Shown piece after piece: positions 7,283-15,354 of a stretch of DNA of 64,000 nucleotides. Every line of letters begins with the position of its first letter. Positions within the stretch are counted from its first letter, which is position 1. The stretch spans positions 1-64,000 of the forward strand of contig CASDTX010000025.1 in the NCBI GenBank assembly GCA_949283695.1. Direction: 5' to 3'. A program made the position numbers and the translations under genes. The notes beneath the pieces are model-generated. The model did no database searches, was not told where the DNA came from, and saw only the letters and a program-made list of their open reading frames with translations. Source of the stretch: an uncultured Eubacteriales bacterium (lineage in GTDB: Bacteria > Bacillota > Clostridia > Lachnospirales > Lachnospiraceae).

Positions 7283-8161
7283 ATGAAGATCATTCAAGGT
7301 CAGACATTTGATATGGAACGTGCTCTTTACGGGAGCCGCGCAGTAACAGTAAGGGAGTGCCGGTTTGACGGCCCGGCGGATGGAGAGAGCGCATTGAAGG
7401 AAAGTACAGATGTGCAGGCGGATCACTGCTTTTTTAACCTGCGGTATCCGTTCTGGCATGATAAGAACCTGCGGATCTCTGATTCGGAGATGACGGAATT
7501 GTGCCGGGCGGCACTGTGGTACTCCGAAGACATCACGATAACGGATACCAAGCTGCATGGAACCAAAGCACTGCGGGAGTGCAGCAGAGTGAACATGCAG
7601 CGCTGCGAGGTCATTTCTCCGGAATTCGGATGGTCCGTGCACGGTCTTGATATGGAAGACAGCACGGTGCAGAGTGAGTATTTTATGATGCGTTCGGACC
7701 ATCTGCATTTCAGAAATGTTCAGATGAAAGGGAAATATTCGTTCCAGTACATTGAGGATTCTGTCTTTGAGAATTGTATGTTTGATACCAAAGATGCATT
7801 CTGGCATGCGAAAAATATTGTAGTGCGGGACAGTGTAGTCAAGGGAGAGTACCTGGCATGGTATTGTGAGAATGTTACCTTTGAACGCTGCAAGATCATA
7901 GGAACGCAGCCGCTTTGCTACTGCAAAAACTTAAAACTCATTGACTGCGAAATGGAAGGAGCGGATTTCGCCTTCGAAAAGAGCGGAGTGCAGGCTGCAA
8001 TCCTTACACCGGTCATCAGCATCAAGAATCCTTATGCCGGACAGATTGTGGTCCCCGCGGTGGGCGAGATCATCCGGGATGATGAACAGGCGAAAGGGGA
8101 GATTATCATAAGCGGGCAGAACGTGGAGAAGGGCACAGATTGTAAGTGTGCCTGCGCATAG
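7283..8161 (+). CDS. DUF3737 family protein (right-handed beta-helix-like)
   Basis: The 292-residue protein matches the DUF3737 pattern: serial short repeats of the type F.NC.F......WH.KN...RDS, with paired aromatic and Cys positions (for example FWHDKNLRISDSEM and FWHAKNIVVRDSVV). This spacing suggests a parallel beta-helix of about 20-residue turns. There is no signal peptide, so it is cytosolic. ATG 7283 has GGAGG 8 bases upstream; an in-frame start at 7190 would add 31 residues without such a site. The biochemical function of the family is not known to me. Confidence 0.85.
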   Translation: MKIIQGQTFDMERALYGSRAVTVRECRFDGPADGESALKESTDVQADHCFFNLRYPFWHDKNLRISDSEMTELCRAALWYSEDITITDTKLHGTKALRECSRVNMQRCEVISPEFGWSVHGLDMEDSTVQSEYFMMRSDHLHFRNVQMKGKYSFQYIEDSVFENCMFDTKDAFWHAKNIVVRDSVVKGEYLAWYCENVTFERCKIIGTQPLCYCKNLKLIDCEMEGADFAFEKSGVQAAILTPVISIKNPYAGQIVVPAVGEIIRDDEQAKGEIIISGQNVEKGTDCKCACA

Positions 8162-8171
8162 CAGCCCGCCG

Positions 8172-8231
8172 GAAATAAGAAAGGAACCGATTTGAGATGA
8201 CTTGATTTCAAATCGGTTCCTTTCTTATTTC
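8172..8231. terminator. Bidirectional terminator between DUF3737 and glycosyltransferase genes
   Basis: A perfect 24-bp inverted repeat (8172-8195 with 8208-8231) has purine-rich AAATAAGAAAGGAA on one arm and T-rich TTCCTTTCTTATTT on the other. The two convergent genes end on either side, so it can stop transcription from both. Confidence 0.85.
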
Positions 8232-9169
8232 TATGAGGGGGAAGGGAAGCCTCCTTTTTTCTTGACGATATAGATGGGGCGCCTCTTACTCTCCATATAA
8301 TCTTTCGACATGTACTGCCCCAGGATTGAGAGAAACAGCATCTGGATTCCGTTGAGCGCCAGGATCAGGCAGACAAGCAGCAGAACAGCGGAAGACCGGT
8401 GCCCGGCAGTCAGGGCGGCAATCCCGGTGAATACGGCGGCAAGGATCAGGATCAAGGCAGTGGTTCCGGCCAGTGTGACGGGGGCTGAGGAAAATGACAG
8501 GATGCCGTCGCAGGCATAGCGGAACAGAGCGCGCAGACTCCATTTCGTCTCACCGGCAGTACGCGCGGCATTGTGGTAGGGAATCCATTTCGTGTCAAAT
8601 CCGACGAAAGAGAAAATCCCTTTCATGTACCGGTTATATTCTTTCAGTTCCAGGATGGAGTCTGCCATGGCCCGGTTTATCATGCGGAAATCCCCTTTCC
8701 CGTCGCCCATATCGAGGCGGCAGATTCTGCCGATCAGGTGATAGAAGGAACGGGAGAGAAAGGTGCGCAGCCGGTTCTCCCCGGTCCGGTCTTCCCGGAG
8801 TCCGGCGCAGCAGTCATAGCCTTCGGTCTTTACTACGCGGTACATCTCTTTTAGAAGCTCCGGCGGGTGCTGAAGGTCCGCATCCATGAAGACGCAGTAG
8901 TCGCCGGAAGCATTCTGCAGGCCGGCGTACATGGCGGCTTCCTTTCCGAAATTCCGTGAGAAAGAGATGTACCGGCACCGGCTGTCCATATAGGCAAAAC
9001 GCTGCAGAAGATCCGGAGTGTGGTCCTGGCTTCCGTCGTCTATGAACAGGAATTCACAGTCCGCTTCTGTGATTTCTTCCACCGCGTCTGATACCGCCCG
9101 GTAAAATGCGGGCAGCGCTTGCTCTTCGTTGTAACAGGGAACGATAATACTGATCAGATCTTGCTTCAT
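8231..9169 (-). CDS. GT2 glycosyltransferase (polyprenyl-phosphate sugar transferase, GtrB/DPM1-like)
   Basis: Predicted to move a sugar from a nucleotide donor to undecaprenyl phosphate on the inner membrane face. The N-terminal GT-A domain starts ISIIVPCYNEEQALPAF, carries the DDG motif (FLFIDDGSQDHT) and a DxD-type metal site in FMDADLQHP, and is followed by two C-terminal membrane helices (about 230-255 and 260-290). About 312 residues is usual for this class. I chose the start at 9169 (MKQDLISI) because AGGAGG lies just before it. It follows the YfhO-GtrA gene by one base; GtrA-type flippases commonly act with such enzymes. Confidence 0.9.
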   Translation of the reverse strand: MKQDLISIIVPCYNEEQALPAFYRAVSDAVEEITEADCEFLFIDDGSQDHTPDLLQRFAYMDSRCRYISFSRNFGKEAAMYAGLQNASGDYCVFMDADLQHPPELLKEMYRVVKTEGYDCCAGLREDRTGENRLRTFLSRSFYHLIGRICRLDMGDGKGDFRMINRAMADSILELKEYNRYMKGIFSFVGFDTKWIPYHNAARTAGETKWSLRALFRYACDGILSFSSAPVTLAGTTALILILAAVFTGIAALTAGHRSSAVLLLVCLILALNGIQMLFLSILGQYMSKDYMESKRRPIYIVKKKGGFPSPS

Positions 9170-9170
9170 G

Positions 9171-12074
9171 TCAAACCTCCTTTTTAAAAACACCATATTT
9201 ACAGAGAATATAATTGCCTGTCACAGTGACTGCACTGACCAGAAGCTTTGCCGGGAGCGGGAGGATCCGGACCTTGCTTATGAGAAGCCACAGCAGGATA
9301 TTTTCTGCCAGCAGAGTGAGGAAGCGCAGGCTGGCGAAAGAAAGGAATTCAGTCTTAACGTGTTTGTCTGAATGAAAGACCCATCTGCGGTTCAGTGTGT
9401 AGGCGGTCAGTACCGCTCCGATCCAGGCGAAACTGTTGGCGGCCAGATAGGGAACGTGCAGGAAGAGGAATCCTCCGAATAATACATAATTGACGGCGGT
9501 TGTCAGTCCGCCTGTAATCAGGTATGTGATGAATTCTTTCCTTCCGTGATCGATTCTTCCCCTGAGGGCCAGAATGAGATAGAGCACATATCCGGCTGCG
9601 GAGATGATGCTGATGATGCAGCCGGCTTCTTTCCCGGGCGGGGAAAAGCGGATCTCAATCTGGTGCGTCCCTTTGGTCAGCGGTGTTCCGGCGAACGCTT
9701 CATTCACGGTTACGAGCCTGGACGGTTCCCCATCCACGAGGATCTCAAGTCCATTCTGGAGTGGGATGGAAGTGGCCAGATAGCCGTCGTTTTCCGCCGT
9801 TACTGTGCCGGACAGGACCGATTCTGACGGTGTCTGCGTCAGCGGTGTATCGTTCTTTGGTGTCTGTTCCAGCGGCGTATCGTTCTTTGGTGTCTGCGTC
9901 AGCGGCGTAGCGTTCTTTGAGGTCAGCAGACTCCGGCTGTATCGATGCCACTGGGGATCTGAGATTTGATAATGCCCTTTGGAGAAGGTGACCGAGATCT
10001 TGGACACGCCTTCTTCCTCCCTGGAAGAGAACGCATATTCAAAGCGGCTGTTTTCATTGGGATAAGGAGCAAACGTACCGGATAACTTGTTCCGGATCCC
10101 GTTCATATCAATGACTGCGGCGCTGTGCGTCAGGCTCTTGATCTGAAAGGAAAGCAGTACGATATCCCCCGGGCTTGGGTTATGAATCATAAGATCCAGA
10201 GTACAGGTCTTGTCCGCCGTGATCTCCCAGGTGCTGCCGGCCTTCTCGATCTGCAGTCCGTCAGGGAGCGGGCCGGAAGAAAGTTCGGGAGTATAAGTAC
10301 GCATGAGTGTGGAGAGCGTATCAGTGGCTTCCTCTGTGGGTGCCCGGTTCGTAACAGAGGCGCTGTCTGTATCGTGGACGATGGTTTTTCTCGTGATGAG
10401 ATCCAGCTTTTCATAAGAATCCAGCTTCTGGAACTGAGTCTCAGGGACGGTATCGCCAGTAAAATACGCCATGGGAAGAACGTTCTTATTCTCTGCGAGG
10501 ACTGTATCCCCGGACTGAAAGATGACTTCGTAGCCCGCGGGCACGGCGTCTTCACTGGTCTCCAGATACCGAACGCCAAGGAGGGTCTGCAGGAACGGAT
10601 TTTCCGAGGAGAGCAGGGCAATGCGGTTGTTAATCCGAATTGGTGTCTTAAGTGTGCTGTAATAAAGATCAGAATAGTTCTGATTGGTTACGGAGGAGTA
10701 CATGGTGCTTCGCGTGACACCGTTTTTTGGCAGTTCGTTTCCGCTGTTAAGCGGCTCCAGCATACTGTCGAAATGATAGAGCGGCTCCATGTGTACGGCA
10801 TCCAGTTCTTCAGAAGTAAATCCGGCAGCTGTCTCAGACTGGCTGACCCAGTTCTCGGTTCCTGCGGTTGTAAGGCAGAGTCCGATGGGAGCGATCAGCA
10901 GCGCAAGCGGCAGACACGGCGCCGGATGAGAGTGCCGCCGTGCCAGCACATACAGGAAGAGAATACATGCATCTGCGATGATCCAGAAGAACTGCGGCTG
11001 ACGGAACCAGAGCAGGGCGACCGGAAAGATTGCGGCGAAGGGCCAGAGGGGGAGCCTGCCCTGTGTTTCTTTGAAGCAGCGGACGCAGTGGAGGACAATC
11101 AGCGGGAGGAAGGGGATCAGGATCTTCGGCCGGGCGTAGAGGGTGCCGTTCAATAACCAGGAGAAGCATCCGAACAATCCGAAGAGCAGGAAGAGGATGC
11201 TGTCCTGCCGGAACTCCTTTCGCATCAGCCCGCCCAGTATGGCATACAGACAGAGAAAGGTAAGTCCTACGCCGTATTCGTGAAAGAGCAGGTTGTTCAG
11301 CACCGGATTTGGGGCGAACAGCTCCACAAGTTTCCAGATCGTAAAGCTGCCGCCGGTTCTTCCATGCTCCAGCAATACGAGGGCTGTCGGGAGCAGGAGG
11401 GCTGCGCTGATCCCTGCGGCCAAAGCCGCGGAAGGAATATATTTCTTAAGGAAAGAGCCTTTCCAGAAACAACGGCCTTCTCTGCGGTACCAGTACCATC
11501 CGACAGCCGCGAAAGCGGAGATCGAGAAGTAGAAACTGCTCAGGCAGATGAGACTTAAGCAGGCGGGAAGAAGCCGGAATCGCCTTTTTCGCACACATAA
11601 GAGTGCCAGCAGAAGGAAAGGCAGGTAATTGACGAACATGACCTGGCGGTGCATATGAAAGAGACAGCCGGCGGTCATGAACAACACGCTTCCGACCAAT
11701 GCGGCAAAAGAGCTGAAATGTTCGCTGCGGAGCCAAACGTAGCAGAGCAGGGCCGATGTGAGATATACGGCAAGCATATAGCAGATGAGGATCTTGAGCA
11801 TCGGGACCTGAGGCAGCAGACAGCCGATCAGGATATCCGGGCGAAGGAAGCCGTAATAGGCGAACTGATACCCGCTGCTTCCTCCGCCGAGCCGGATCCA
11901 CGAAGGGAGGAGCGTGCGCTGTTCCAGGCAGGCATCACGGATCGTTTCCGCCAGAGTGACATGCTGGCTTAACCAGTCTGTATGTGAGCCGAATACAGAG
12001 CCTGAAGGGACCATGACAAAAATCAGTATGAGAAACAGGAATATAAGTGAGAGTGGGTATAATAATTTCTTCAT
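9171..12074 (-). CDS. YfhO-family membrane protein fused to a GtrA domain
   Basis: This 967-residue protein joins two units. Residues 1 to about 830 resemble YfhO: about a dozen N-terminal membrane helices in a GT-C-like arrangement, a large extracytoplasmic part (about 400-790), and a further helix near 820 (ISIISAAGYVLYLILAL). YfhO proteins glycosylate wall polymers using lipid-linked sugars. The last 130 residues (ITYLITGGLTTAVNYVLFGGFLFL and onward, ending YILCKYGVFKK) are a GtrA domain with four helices, thought to flip or position polyprenyl-sugar. With the GT2 gene just downstream this gives donor synthesis, flipping and transfer in one two-gene operon. The acceptor is unknown. Confidence 0.85.
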   Translation of the reverse strand: MKKLLYPLSLIFLFLILIFVMVPSGSVFGSHTDWLSQHVTLAETIRDACLEQRTLLPSWIRLGGGSSGYQFAYYGFLRPDILIGCLLPQVPMLKILICYMLAVYLTSALLCYVWLRSEHFSSFAALVGSVLFMTAGCLFHMHRQVMFVNYLPFLLLALLCVRKRRFRLLPACLSLICLSSFYFSISAFAAVGWYWYRREGRCFWKGSFLKKYIPSAALAAGISAALLLPTALVLLEHGRTGGSFTIWKLVELFAPNPVLNNLLFHEYGVGLTFLCLYAILGGLMRKEFRQDSILFLLFGLFGCFSWLLNGTLYARPKILIPFLPLIVLHCVRCFKETQGRLPLWPFAAIFPVALLWFRQPQFFWIIADACILFLYVLARRHSHPAPCLPLALLIAPIGLCLTTAGTENWVSQSETAAGFTSEELDAVHMEPLYHFDSMLEPLNSGNELPKNGVTRSTMYSSVTNQNYSDLYYSTLKTPIRINNRIALLSSENPFLQTLLGVRYLETSEDAVPAGYEVIFQSGDTVLAENKNVLPMAYFTGDTVPETQFQKLDSYEKLDLITRKTIVHDTDSASVTNRAPTEEATDTLSTLMRTYTPELSSGPLPDGLQIEKAGSTWEITADKTCTLDLMIHNPSPGDIVLLSFQIKSLTHSAAVIDMNGIRNKLSGTFAPYPNENSRFEYAFSSREEEGVSKISVTFSKGHYQISDPQWHRYSRSLLTSKNATPLTQTPKNDTPLEQTPKNDTPLTQTPSESVLSGTVTAENDGYLATSIPLQNGLEILVDGEPSRLVTVNEAFAGTPLTKGTHQIEIRFSPPGKEAGCIISIISAAGYVLYLILALRGRIDHGRKEFITYLITGGLTTAVNYVLFGGFLFLHVPYLAANSFAWIGAVLTAYTLNRRWVFHSDKHVKTEFLSFASLRFLTLLAENILLWLLISKVRILPLPAKLLVSAVTVTGNYILCKYGVFKKEV
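9831..9920 (-). repeat. Three 30-bp tandem repeats within the YfhO-GtrA gene
   Basis: Units at 9831-9860, 9861-9890 and 9891-9920 differ at only a few bases and encode the decapeptide pattern TPLTQTPKND three times in the extracytoplasmic part. Being in multiples of three codons, copy changes would keep the frame. It probably forms a flexible Thr/Pro linker. Confidence 0.9.
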
Positions 12075-12136
12075 CAGGAAAAACGCCTCCTACATTTTGC
12101 TGCAGTCGATTGACAGTGATCAGTGTAAGGGATCGT

Positions 12137-12176
12137 TCTTAAGTATTGCCCGAAAAGAATCTAAAGATTTCTTAAG
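12137..12176 (+). promoter_or_regulatory. Possible response-regulator binding repeats
   Basis: TCTTAAG (12137-12143), TCTAAAG (12160-12166) and TCTTAAG (12170-12176) occur in the region between the divergent YfhO-GtrA and response regulator genes. The last two are 10 bases apart, the usual half-site spacing for OmpR-type regulators. A TATAAT at 12204-12209 may be the -10 of the two-component genes. Confidence 0.35.
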
Positions 12177-12275
12177 AAGAAGAGTATATTTTTTTAAATT
12201 ATGTATAATGGAAGAAATCCACACGCAAACGCAGCATGACAGGCATTCTGTAATAAGAAGGAAGGGGAAGGCTTT

Positions 12276-13064
12276 ATGAACGAGGGTCCTATGGCAGGAG
12301 CAGAAGAGAGGAAGCAAGCGGCATCAGCCCGTATCCTTGTCGTAGATGATAATCCCGAGATCCGGGAAATACTGGGGATTCTGCTGGGCGGGGAGGGGTA
12401 TGATATAGATGAGGCGAAGAACGGTTCAGAGGCGGTTGCGAAGACGGAGAAGGACGAGCTGGACCTCATTATATTAGATATTATGATGCCTGGCATGAAT
12501 GGTTATCAGACATGCAGAGAGATCCGCAAGAACAGCAATGCGCCCATATTATTCTTAAGTGCCCGAACGAAAGAGGGGGATAAGATGCTCGGTTTCTCGA
12601 GCGGCGGAGATGACTACCTGGCCAAACCATTCTCCTATAATGAGCTGGTCAGCCGCGCAAAAGCACTGATTCGCCGCTATCAAGTATATAAAGGGAAGGA
12701 AGAACCGCGGGCAGAGGAAAAATCAGAGCGTGATGCCGATCATGCGGGCCGGGAAGCAGAAGCGGATCTGCTCAGATATCATGGACTGGAGATTCATGAA
12801 CAGGAAGAGCTGGTCTTGAAAGAGGGGGAAGTCATAGATCTTACGGATACAGAGTACGCGCTTCTGCATCTGCTGATTAAGAACCGGAGACAGATATTCT
12901 CAGCCCAGCGGATCTATGAAGCAGTGTGGGGAGAGCCGTATTATTATGGCGCGAATAACACGGTCATGGTCCATATCAGGAATCTCCGGAGAAAGATTGA
13001 ACCGGATCCGAAGAATCCGACAATGATCAAGACACTGTGGGGGAGGGGGTACCGGTGTGATTAA
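12276..13064 (+). CDS. OmpR-family response regulator
   Basis: Receiver domain at residues 18-135 with the acidic pair DD (24-25), phosphorylated Asp68 in IILDIMMPG and the conserved Lys in DYLAKPFS, then a charged linker (about 136-165) and a winged-helix effector domain (about 165-262, with LTDTEYALLHLLIKN and NTVMVHIRNLRRKIE). It overlaps the sensor kinase gene by 8 bases, so the pair is translated together. GGAAGGGG precedes ATG 12276. Targets are unknown; the divergent YfhO-GtrA operon is the nearest candidate. Confidence 0.95.
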   Translation: MNEGPMAGAEERKQAASARILVVDDNPEIREILGILLGGEGYDIDEAKNGSEAVAKTEKDELDLIILDIMMPGMNGYQTCREIRKNSNAPILFLSARTKEGDKMLGFSSGGDDYLAKPFSYNELVSRAKALIRRYQVYKGKEEPRAEEKSERDADHAGREAEADLLRYHGLEIHEQEELVLKEGEVIDLTDTEYALLHLLIKNRRQIFSAQRIYEAVWGEPYYYGANNTVMVHIRNLRRKIEPDPKNPTMIKTLWGRGYRCD

Positions 13065-14442
13065 GATTTCCAGATGGAAAATACGGACGAAGCTGACGGT
13101 GCTGATTCTTGTGATGGGAGTCTTAAGTCTGAGTCTGTACTGGTTCTTATGGGATCATCAGGAGACGGCGGTGGATTTCCTGGAGAACACCGGCCTGGTG
13201 ACATGGTATGATGAAGAACAGTTCTGCTCAGATGTGATAGAAGCCGCCAGATATTATACCGTGCCGGAATCAGAAGAGGACGAGGCCGGACAGAAGGCGA
13301 TCCAGCCCTTTTTGGAGCAGTTTGCAGATACTTATATGGGCATTTATATCTATGGCTGGGATGACGGGCTGTATCGCTGCGGAAAGCCTGCAGAAGTGTA
13401 CAGCCGTTTTACGTTTGAATGGATCGGCAGGATGGACCGGGGCGTGGAAAGGTTTGGCCATATCAATGCGGAGTTTGTGAATGGGGAATATGATGTGATG
13501 TATTTATCCATGCACAGAATGCTGTTTGTCTATCCCTATGTGGCTGTATCGGCAATCTTCTGCGTTGCATTATTCCTCAGCGCGATACTGATCTTCATCA
13601 GCCGCATCATCATACGGATCTCCCGGGTAGAGGATTCGATCATACAGATGGCCCAGGGGGATCTGAGTCATCCGGTTCCGCCCTGCGGGGAAGATGAAGT
13701 AGGGATTGTGGCAGGAGAGCTGGACATCCTGCGCAGGACTCTGGATGAGAATATCCGCAGGGAAAATGAAAGCAGACAGGCAAATCAGGACTTGATTACT
13801 GCGTTATCTCACGATCTTCGCACGCCGCTGACTGTATTGAACGGTTATCTTGAAGTGCTGAAACTTCACCGCATACCCAAGGAGGCGGAAAAAGAATTTA
13901 TCGAGAGATGTCTTTGCAAGACAGCAGATATTAAAGCGCTCACGGATCGGATGTTCGAGTATGCCCTTGTGTATGAGGAGACAGAGACTCCGGAATTCAG
14001 GATGCTCCCTGCATCTGTAATTAGAGACTGTCTGGAGGAGAATTGTGACTTCCTTCGTCTGGCCGGCTTCCCGGTTGAGACAGAGTTTTCCGTGAAGGAG
14101 GGTGAGCTCTTCGGAGATGAGATGATGATTAAGCGGATCTTCAGCAACCTGTTCTCCAATATTCTGAAATACGGGGATAAGAAACGGCCGGTTATGGTCA
14201 GGGAAGAGGCAGACAAAGGCCGGTTCCGAATCACAATCAACAACGAAGTGAGGAAGGAGAAAGAGGAGATCGAGAGCAGTCAGATCGGACTTGCGAGTGT
14301 GAGGAAGATGACTTCCCTGCACCGCGGAGAAGTCTATACGTTTATGGAAGAAAATATATATACTGTTCAGATTATGCTGCCACAGATTACGCTGCCCTCT
14401 TTACGCGCGGAAGAAAAAGGTGTACAATTTCTGCGTATTTGA
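13057..14442 (+). CDS. Sensor histidine kinase
   Basis: 461-residue membrane kinase. Helix 1 lies at about 14-32, an extracytoplasmic sensor at about 33-158, helix 2 at about 160-186 and a HAMP linker at about 187-240. Phosphorylated His252 sits in ALSHDLRTPLT and the ATP-binding N box in FSNLFSNILKYGDK. The ATPase domain is degenerate: no DxGxG G1 box is visible, and QIGLASVRKM replaces the usual GxGLGL box. It starts at GTG 13057 within the end of the regulator gene. It may act mainly as a phosphatase or be a divergent kinase; the signal is unknown. Confidence 0.92.
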   Translation: MIKISRWKIRTKLTVLILVMGVLSLSLYWFLWDHQETAVDFLENTGLVTWYDEEQFCSDVIEAARYYTVPESEEDEAGQKAIQPFLEQFADTYMGIYIYGWDDGLYRCGKPAEVYSRFTFEWIGRMDRGVERFGHINAEFVNGEYDVMYLSMHRMLFVYPYVAVSAIFCVALFLSAILIFISRIIIRISRVEDSIIQMAQGDLSHPVPPCGEDEVGIVAGELDILRRTLDENIRRENESRQANQDLITALSHDLRTPLTVLNGYLEVLKLHRIPKEAEKEFIERCLCKTADIKALTDRMFEYALVYEETETPEFRMLPASVIRDCLEENCDFLRLAGFPVETEFSVKEGELFGDEMMIKRIFSNLFSNILKYGDKKRPVMVREEADKGRFRITINNEVRKEKEEIESSQIGLASVRKMTSLHRGEVYTFMEENIYTVQIMLPQITLPSLRAEEKGVQFLRI

Positions 14443-14455
14443 GAGGAGAAGGAAA

Positions 14456-15172
14456 ATGAGTATCAGACATATTTTATTTGACTTAGATGGGACACTGCTC
14501 CCCATGGTGCAGGATGAGTTTGTGAAGTTCTATATGCCGCTTCTGGCTAAGGCCTATCTGGCAGAAGGGGTACAGATTGATCCGAAAGACTTTATCGCTT
14601 CTGTGTGGACAGGGTATAAAGCAATGGTAAAAAACGACGGAAGCAGGACGAACCGGGAGGCTTTCTGGAGCTGTATTGACGAACAGCTGCCGATTGGGGC
14701 GAGCGAGTCGGAGCGGATTGCCCTTGATTTTTATAATGGAGACTTTAATCAGGCGATATGTGTGACCTGGCCGAATCCGCTGGCAGATCAGGTCGTGAAG
14801 AAGGCGAAGGAGAGAGGGATGGAGACGTATCTGGCTACGAATCCGGTATTTCCGCGCTGCGCGACAAGGAACCGCATCCGATGGGCCGGCCTGGACGCGG
14901 AGGATTTCCGGATCATTACGACCTATGAAGACTGCAGGTTCTGTAAGCCCAATCCGAAATATTTTGAGGGAATTCTGGAAGCATTCTCCCTGGATCCGGA
15001 GGAGTGTCTGATGGTGGGAAATGATGTCGAGGAGGACCTGGCGATCCGAACTCTGGGAGTGAAAACTTATCTTGTGACAGATACCATGGAGAATAAGAAG
15101 AATCTGCCGGTTACATCTGAATTTGCCGGATCTATGGAAGAACTGCTGGCATTCATCGGCGGATTATCCTAA
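14456..15172 (+). CDS. HAD-family hydrolase
   Basis: Predicted phosphatase acting on a small cytosolic phosphate ester. Motif I is FDLDGT (Asp9 and Asp11), motif III is the Lys in FCKPNPKYF, and motif IV is MVGNDVEEDL, in the usual HAD order. The cap is a helical insertion after motif I. About 238 residues is normal for the phosphoglycolate phosphatase-like group. ATG 14456 has AGGAGAAGG just upstream; the in-frame ATG 14420 lies inside the kinase gene. Substrate unknown. Confidence 0.9.
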   Translation: MSIRHILFDLDGTLLPMVQDEFVKFYMPLLAKAYLAEGVQIDPKDFIASVWTGYKAMVKNDGSRTNREAFWSCIDEQLPIGASESERIALDFYNGDFNQAICVTWPNPLADQVVKKAKERGMETYLATNPVFPRCATRNRIRWAGLDAEDFRIITTYEDCRFCKPNPKYFEGILEAFSLDPEECLMVGNDVEEDLAIRTLGVKTYLVTDTMENKKNLPVTSEFAGSMEELLAFIGGLS

Positions 15173-15284
15173 GACGGCAGCTTTTGCCCGCAGTTTATTC
15201 CCGCAGGCAGTGAGCCAGGCGAACATGCTTGTATCGCGTGTTTTCGCTGCCAGACGAACATGGACGAAGATATGGACAAAGAGA

Positions 15285-15312
15285 AGGGGCAGGTGCCGCA
15301 GCGCCTGCCCCT
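15285..15312. terminator. Terminator between HAD and surface protein genes
   Basis: AGGGGCAGGTGC pairs with GCGCCTGCCCCT around a 4-base loop (one G-U), followed by CTTT on the plus strand. It lies between two convergent genes. Confidence 0.75.
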
Positions 15313-15354
15313 CTTTCTGCCCAAGTCTGTTTCTGATGCTCATCAGCCAGTTCG

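Noticed and set aside
9831-9920. CRISPR-like array from repeated units
   Set aside because: The repeats are directly adjacent without spacers and encode a peptide repeat. No CRISPR array or cas gene was seen in the window.
9546-11558. Several plus-strand frames of 90-340 codons opposite the YfhO-GtrA gene
   Set aside because: They are shadows of a GC-rich coding strand with no ribosome sites and no family motifs.
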